Source: Acetobacteraceae bacterium (GTDB lineage Bacteria > Pseudomonadota > Alphaproteobacteria > Acetobacterales > Acetobacteraceae). Taken from it: a DNA stretch of 9,885 bases. Location: positions 1-9,885 of the forward strand of contig JAFAHH010000603.1 in NCBI GenBank assembly GCA_019237355.1. Reading direction: 5' to 3'. Below the pieces are notes generated by a model. The model searched no databases, had not been told where the DNA came from, and worked only from the letters and a program-made list of their open reading frames with translations. The translations under genes and the position numbers were made by a program. Numbering within the stretch: position 1 is the first letter of the stretch; each line of letters starts with the position of its first letter. Positions 5,515 to 9,885 of the stretch are shown here, piece by piece.

Positions 5515-6147
5515 TCATTGCCAGCAATCGAGTATTTCTTCCGAGCTCGCAGTCTCTACCTGTTGGCCGTAACGATTGCGATAAAGCGTGATCAGCGCAT
5601 CATGGGTCTGATCGGAGGAGCTGCATAGGGCGTCCATGGGAAGTATCACGCGGTAGCCCAGATCGACCGCACCCAGTACCGTTGCAAGCACACAAACATC
5701 CGTCTCGGCCCCTGAGATGATCAGCGAGTCGATACCACCCTGGCGAAGCTTGGCGTCAAGCTCGGTCTTCAACCACGGCGAATAGATGCGCTTGTCAATC
5801 ACCGTAGCGGGCGGCACGAGCTCGGCGAGCGAGGCAACAAGTTCGATCATCCGCGGATCGAGGCGCTCGGTCGTCATCGAGCGCCAGCGCTCATAATAAC
5901 GGCGCCAGGCGCCATGGGCCTCCTCTGGCCGGGCAACGGGTATGAACCGGGTGAAGACGGTCCGGTCTGGCCGCTGGCGCGCGATTCGCTCTACCACGGG
6001 CAGCACACGGCGCATCCAGGGTGTGTGCCACTCCGTTTCCTCGGCAAACATGTTCTGCATATCGACGCAGAGATGCACGGTCTGGGCGCCCAGCGGCCCG
6101 AGCTTTAGCGGAGCATCTCCTTCCCTGGCGTCTGCCCGGCCATTCAT
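5515..6147 (-). CDS. Cysteine hydrolase, isochorismatase superfamily
   Basis: The 210-residue product is a cytoplasmic amidohydrolase-type enzyme with the superfamily triad. Asp29 lies in HLCVDMQNMF (residues 25-34), Lys119 in VIDKRIYSPW (116-125), and Cys152 in ISGAETDVCVLATV (144-157), where the GAET turn holds the usual cis-peptide. The end of the fold, LGYRVILPMDALCSSSDQTHDAL (163-185), is complete. Classical nicotinamidases carry a metal-binding D-x-H...H set between the catalytic Asp and Lys. Here only His78 falls in that interval, so PncA activity is doubtful despite the NAD synthetase neighbour. The ATG at 6147 overlaps the NAD synthetase stop in ATGA, so translation is probably coupled. 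The frame is open further upstream to 6327, but that part overlaps the NAD synthetase gene and has no homology. The substrate is unknown; amides, isochorismate-like vinyl ethers and carbamoyl compounds are all possible in the family. Confidence 0.85.
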   Translation of the reverse strand: MNGRADAREGDAPLKLGPLGAQTVHLCVDMQNMFAEETEWHTPWMRRVLPVVERIARQRPDRTVFTRFIPVARPEEAHGAWRRYYERWRSMTTERLDPRMIELVASLAELVPPATVIDKRIYSPWLKTELDAKLRQGGIDSLIISGAETDVCVLATVLGAVDLGYRVILPMDALCSSSDQTHDALITLYRNRYGQQVETASSEEILDCWQ

Positions 6148-8186
6148 GACTCGGGCACCTCGCGATCGAGCTCTTCGACCCAGACCCGTGCATTCCCGTC
6201 TGAGGGAGCGCGCCAATCGCCGCGCGGCGAAAGCGACCCGCCCGCGGAAACCTTCGGCCCGTTTGGCAGCGCCGAGCGTTTGAACTGCGCAAAGCCGAAG
6301 AAGCGCTGCAAGAATAAGCGCAGCCAATGCTTGATCTCGGCCAGCTCGAACTGGCGGCGCTTCCCCTCTGGAAAGCCCGGAGGCCAGGCGCCCTTGTCTA
6401 CATCCCGCCAGGCATGCCAGGCGAGGAAGGCAATCCTCGCCGGCCGGAACCCGTATCGAAGCGTGTAAAACAAGTTGAAGTCCTGCAGGTCATATGGCCC
6501 GATTTTGGCCTCAGTACTTTGCAGCGCCGCGTCCGACCCGGCCGGAACCAACTCCGGCGAAATCTCCGTAGCGAGAATTGCATCGAGGGTTTCCAGCACC
6601 GGCGCGTCGAATTGCCGCGAGCTGATGACCCAGCGTATCAGATGCTGGATCAGGGTCTTAGGGACCCCGGCATTGACATTGTAGTGCGACATCTGGTCAC
6701 CCACGCCATAGGTGCACCAGCCGAGAGCGAGTTCGGAAAGATCGCCGGTGCCGAGCACGATCCCGCCATGCTGATTCGCCAAGCGAAACAGGTAGTCCGT
6801 GCGCAGGCCAGCCTGCACATTCTCGAAGGTGATGTCGTAAACCGTTTCTCCGCGTGCGAATGGGTGGTCTAAATCGCCCAGCATCGTACGCGCGGCTGGG
6901 CGAATATCGATCTCCCGATAGCTCACCTCCAGGGACCGCATCAATCGGAGTGCGTTCGCGCGGGTTCGCTCCCCTGTTCCGAAACCCGGCAGGGTGTAGG
7001 CCAGGATATTGGTGCGCGGCAGGCCAAGCAAATCGATTGTCCGCGCAGCCACGATCAGAGCATGCGTCGAATCGAGCCCGCCGGAGACGCCGATAACGAC
7101 CCGTTGCACGCCCGTGGCGCGTAACCGCTGCACCAGGCCCGCGACCTGGATGTTGTAGGCCTCGTAACAATCGAGCGCGAGCCGTTCCGGATCGGCCGGA
7201 ACGAAAGGATACCGCGGAACCCGGCGTTGCAGTCCCACGTCCCCGCCCGGCGGATCGAGGCGGAATGGAATCCGGCGGTAGAGCAACTCGCCTCCGTGCC
7301 CCCGGCGATTGTCGTCGAGCGTGCCTTGTCGGGCGCGTTCCTGCCGCAACAGATCAAGATCGATATCGGCGATAGCCAGTTGATCGCCCGGCGGGAAACG
7401 CTCGGTTTCGGCAAGTAAGGCGCCGTTCTCGAAAATCCCGGTTTGGCCGTCCCAGGCGAGGTCGGTGGTCGACTCACCGGCCCCTTCGGCGGAATAGAGA
7501 TAGGCCGCAAGGCAGCGCGCCGATTGCGAGCGGCACAGCAGGCAGCGGGTTTCCGCCTTGCCGATCGTTATGTTGCTGGCAGAGAGATTGGCAAGCACAG
7601 TCGCACCTGCGAGCGCGGCCTCGGTGCTGGGCGGGATGGGAACCCAGAGGTCTTCGCAAATTTCGGCATGGGCAATAAGGCCGAGTACATCTTCGGCAGC
7701 AAACAGAAGATCAGTCCCGAATGGCGCATCACGTCCGCACACCCGTATTTCTTCGCCCTCCGTCCCTTGGCCGGACGCAAACCAACGATGTTCGTAAAAT
7801 TCCCGATAGTTCGGCAGATGCACTTTCGGCACAACGCCCAGCAGCTCGCCGCGATGGATGGCAACGGCGCAATTATACACCCGGCCATTATGACGCAGCG
7901 GGGCGCCGACCAGCAGCAGGGGCAGCAAGTTGCGCGACGCAACGACAAGACCGCTAACGGCCCGCTCAACCGCATCGAGCAGGGTATCTTGCAAGAATAG
8001 ATCGTCGATCGCGTAGCCGGAAAGCCCCAGTTCAGGAAACACGGCGAGGGCCACGGCGTGATCATGGCATTCGCGGGCCACACGCAGTACCGCTTGGGCA
8101 TTCGCTTCTGGATCGGCGAGCGTGCATCGTGTCGTGCATGCAGCGACTCGGGCGAAGCCCTGCCGGTAGATTGACCGAAATTCCAT
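6144..8186 (-). CDS. nadE: Glutamine-dependent NAD+ synthetase
   Basis: The enzyme makes NAD+ from nicotinic acid adenine dinucleotide, ATP and glutamine, the last step of NAD synthesis. At 680 residues it is the two-domain form, almost the same length as the Mycobacterium tuberculosis enzyme. The N-terminal nitrilase-type glutaminase domain has the triad Glu52 (FPELGLSGY), Lys121 (VPKVHLPNYREF) and Cys177 (AEICEDLW). The C-terminal synthetase domain carries the ATP pyrophosphatase loop SGGLDST at 368-374, then GTGDLSELALGW and DQMSHYNVNAGVPKTLI further on. All key residues are present, so it should be active and use glutamine rather than free ammonia. The ATG is preceded by AAGGAT and lies 3 nt after the stop of the ChvG-like kinase gene. 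Its own stop overlaps the next start in ATGA. The three genes therefore look like one transcription unit. Confidence 0.95.
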   Translation of the reverse strand: MEFRSIYRQGFARVAACTTRCTLADPEANAQAVLRVARECHDHAVALAVFPELGLSGYAIDDLFLQDTLLDAVERAVSGLVVASRNLLPLLLVGAPLRHNGRVYNCAVAIHRGELLGVVPKVHLPNYREFYEHRWFASGQGTEGEEIRVCGRDAPFGTDLLFAAEDVLGLIAHAEICEDLWVPIPPSTEAALAGATVLANLSASNITIGKAETRCLLCRSQSARCLAAYLYSAEGAGESTTDLAWDGQTGIFENGALLAETERFPPGDQLAIADIDLDLLRQERARQGTLDDNRRGHGGELLYRRIPFRLDPPGGDVGLQRRVPRYPFVPADPERLALDCYEAYNIQVAGLVQRLRATGVQRVVIGVSGGLDSTHALIVAARTIDLLGLPRTNILAYTLPGFGTGERTRANALRLMRSLEVSYREIDIRPAARTMLGDLDHPFARGETVYDITFENVQAGLRTDYLFRLANQHGGIVLGTGDLSELALGWCTYGVGDQMSHYNVNAGVPKTLIQHLIRWVISSRQFDAPVLETLDAILATEISPELVPAGSDAALQSTEAKIGPYDLQDFNLFYTLRYGFRPARIAFLAWHAWRDVDKGAWPPGFPEGKRRQFELAEIKHWLRLFLQRFFGFAQFKRSALPNGPKVSAGGSLSPRGDWRAPSDGNARVWVEELDREVPES

Positions 8187-8189
8187 GCC

Positions 8190-9878
8190 TTATCCTTTTG
8201 GCAATCGCACCACGAAACGCGCGCCAATCACCCGGCCGCTCGCATCGCGCCGGTTCTCGGCCGCGATCCGGCCGCGCAGGGCCTCTACGATTTGCCGGCT
8301 GATCGACAAGCCCAGCCCGGAATGCTGGCCGAAGCGTTCCCCCCGGGGACGCTCAGAGTAGAAGCGGTCGAAGACATGCTCGAGCTTCGGTTCCGGGATA
8401 CCCGGCCCTTCGTCTTCGACGGAAATCTCGATCATGTTGCCGGTTTCTCGCGCGCGTACCACGATCCGGCCCTCAGGCGGGCTGAAGCTTTGCGCATTGG
8501 CGATGAGGTTACGCAAGACTTGCACAAGCCGGCCCTCTACGGCTTTCACGATAAGGCCCGAAGCCGGCGCATCCAGCTCAAGCCGGGGGTCACCCTCTTT
8601 GCGGGTGGCATCGTCCATCTCGGCGAGGGTTCGCAAGATCGGCGCCACATCGACCGGCTCCGTGGCCGCGCGCGATAATTCCGTATCCACCCGGCTCGAG
8701 TCGTTGATGTCCGTAATCAGGCGGTCGAGGCGGGACACATCTTGCGCAATGATTCGCAGCAGCCGCCGCCTTTGATTGGGATCTTCGATCCGCCTTAAGG
8801 TCTCGATGGCGCTGCCCATGGAGCTGAGCGGGTTCTTGATCTCGTGGGCCACATCGGCAGCAAAGCGCTCGATCGCATCCATGCGCTTCCACAATGCCGC
8901 GGCCGAGCTGGATAACGCCCCGGCGAGCGCCCCGACCTCATCGCCGCGGGCCAGAAGCGACCTTGGAACCATATCGGCCTGGCCTTTGCCCTCGCGCAGC
9001 TGCGCGGCCGCTGCCGCCAGCCGCAGGATGGGCCGGGCAATCGTTCGAAAGAGGTACCAGGAAAGCAGTACCGTGAGCAGAAGGGCGAGGCCGAAGAGGG
9101 CCAAAATGGAAGAGCGGATTGCAAATAGGCCGTCATCCACCTCACGGGCTTCGCGGGTAAGGAGGATAATGCCCACGGTGTGGTGATTGGTCTCGACCGG
9201 CTCAGCGACCGTAACCAACAGGCGGTCATCCTTGGTCCGGCGGATGTAGGGCGGCATTTCCCGACCTCTTTCAGAGCTGGATAGCCGCAACTCCTCCTTC
9301 ACGTCGGGTTGCCAGTCGATCCCCGGTGCTCCAGGCCTCACATCCACAAGCGGCGCGCGCTGTTCATGCGGCAGCAAAGACAGGAGGTGGTCGTAGACGC
9401 GGCTCACGACCCCCAGCCAGCCCCGATTGACGGGCGGCGGCAAGGGTTCCGCATTGCTGCCTCCGGCGGCGCTCTCCACCACCCGGCTATCGGCAATGAG
9501 TTGGCCATCCGGTGCGTAAAGCTTGGCCTGTGCGTTCGGCGTTGGGTCAGTGAGACGCCGCAGCAGCGGACGTGCCAGCTCGGGGATGAGCTTCGGGTTA
9601 TCCGCTTCTCCGTCCCGAACGGCGCTCTCTCCTAAGGCGCCGGCGTAGATGCGAGCTTGCTCCCGCAGCGCCGAGACTTCGGCCTCGAGCAGGCCGTTTT
9701 GATACTGGTCGAGGTACAGCAACGCCGCAACGAGCAGCGCTAAGGGCAGCGCATTTACCAGCAAGATCCGGCGCAGCAGCGGCGAGACCAGCCGGGTCCG
9801 CGGCTCAGCCGCGAGCGCTCGCTCCCCCGTTTCCACCGGCCCAGCGAAGGCATGCGTGCGGCGCCCAACAAAAGACAA
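8190..9878 (-). CDS. chvG: ChvG-like sensor histidine kinase
   Basis: This membrane sensor kinase matches ChvG/ExoS of alphaproteobacteria, which with the response regulator ChvI controls envelope, acid and exopolysaccharide responses. The visible 562 residues hold a cytoplasmic lead, TM1 at about 36-57 (LRRILLVNALPLALLVAALLYL region), a periplasmic stimulus-sensing domain at about 58-255, TM2 at about 256-277, a HAMP linker at 278-330, and a HisKA domain with phosphoacceptor His345 in VAHEIKNP. The ATPase domain has an N box at 457-461 (NLIAN), G1 DEGPGIP (489-495), F box VFDRFYS and G2 GLGLSI (521-526). All catalytic boxes are intact. The start is uncertain: the longest visible frame begins with TTG at 9878 without a clear ribosome site, a GTG lies at about codon 15, and the true start may be beyond the window. 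A chvI gene would be expected just to the right. Downstream, nadE replaces the hprK/PTS genes found after chvG in many rhizobia. Confidence 0.88.
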   Translation of the reverse strand: MSFVGRRTHAFAGPVETGERALAAEPRTRLVSPLLRRILLVNALPLALLVAALLYLDQYQNGLLEAEVSALREQARIYAGALGESAVRDGEADNPKLIPELARPLLRRLTDPTPNAQAKLYAPDGQLIADSRVVESAAGGSNAEPLPPPVNRGWLGVVSRVYDHLLSLLPHEQRAPLVDVRPGAPGIDWQPDVKEELRLSSSERGREMPPYIRRTKDDRLLVTVAEPVETNHHTVGIILLTREAREVDDGLFAIRSSILALFGLALLLTVLLSWYLFRTIARPILRLAAAAAQLREGKGQADMVPRSLLARGDEVGALAGALSSSAAALWKRMDAIERFAADVAHEIKNPLSSMGSAIETLRRIEDPNQRRRLLRIIAQDVSRLDRLITDINDSSRVDTELSRAATEPVDVAPILRTLAEMDDATRKEGDPRLELDAPASGLIVKAVEGRLVQVLRNLIANAQSFSPPEGRIVVRARETGNMIEISVEDEGPGIPEPKLEHVFDRFYSERPRGERFGQHSGLGLSISRQIVEALRGRIAAENRRDASGRVIGARFVVRLPKG

Positions 9879-9885
9879 GGTTAGT

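Noticed and set aside
5515..6147. Naming the cysteine hydrolase pncA
   Set aside because: The metal-binding D-x-H...H set of nicotinamidases is not visible, so the gene neighbourhood alone is not enough.
6148..6327. 60-residue N-terminal extension of the cysteine hydrolase
   Set aside because: It overlaps the 3' end of nadE in another frame and is Arg/Ala-rich. The ATGA overlap at 6144-6147 gives the natural start.
7443..8000. 185-codon plus-strand open frame
   Set aside because: It is antisense to nadE in a GC-rich region. The nadE frame carries all catalytic motifs and this one has none.

Overview
The window looks like an accessory region of a GC-rich alphaproteobacterium, probably of the Hyphomicrobiales. 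The evidence is a ChvG-type sensor kinase with its stimulus-sensing periplasmic domain, an IS5/IS427-type transposase start, CTAG-bounded palindromic repeats and a Tat-exported TRAP binding protein. Taxonomy is inferred from protein style only.

Left end (1-553): a mobile-element scar. The start of an IS5-family transposase runs off the left edge on the minus strand. Its ribosome binding site lies inside a perfect 9-bp hairpin. Next come a probable IS end abutting CTAG and a palindromic CTAG-bounded repeat. A DUF4239-type membrane protein gene on the minus strand then loses its 3' half to this debris. Positions 554-993 have no convincing gene, but hold two inverted repeats upstream of the next operon.

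Centre left (994-3730, plus strand): a catabolic-looking operon. It holds an NAD-binding dehydrogenase of the 6-phosphogluconate-dehydrogenase-like/D-apionate-oxidoisomerase-like type that appears to have lost its middle by an in-frame deletion, a conserved-looking 130-residue protein of unknown function, an SDR oxidoreductase, and a TRAP periplasmic binding protein without dctQ/dctM membrane genes. It converges on a minus-strand FAD oxidase of the alkyldihydroxyacetonephosphate-synthase-like type (3794-5359). The set suggests oxidation of a small hydroxy or sugar acid. The substrate cannot be read from the sequence.

Right end (5515-9878, minus strand): a tightly packed set in the order ChvG-like kinase, glutamine-dependent NAD+ synthetase (gap of 3 nt), cysteine hydrolase of the isochorismatase superfamily (ATGA overlap). 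In rhizobia chvG is usually followed by hprK and PTS genes, so its packing with an NAD biosynthesis gene is unusual. No RNA genes, CRISPR arrays or phage genes were seen.
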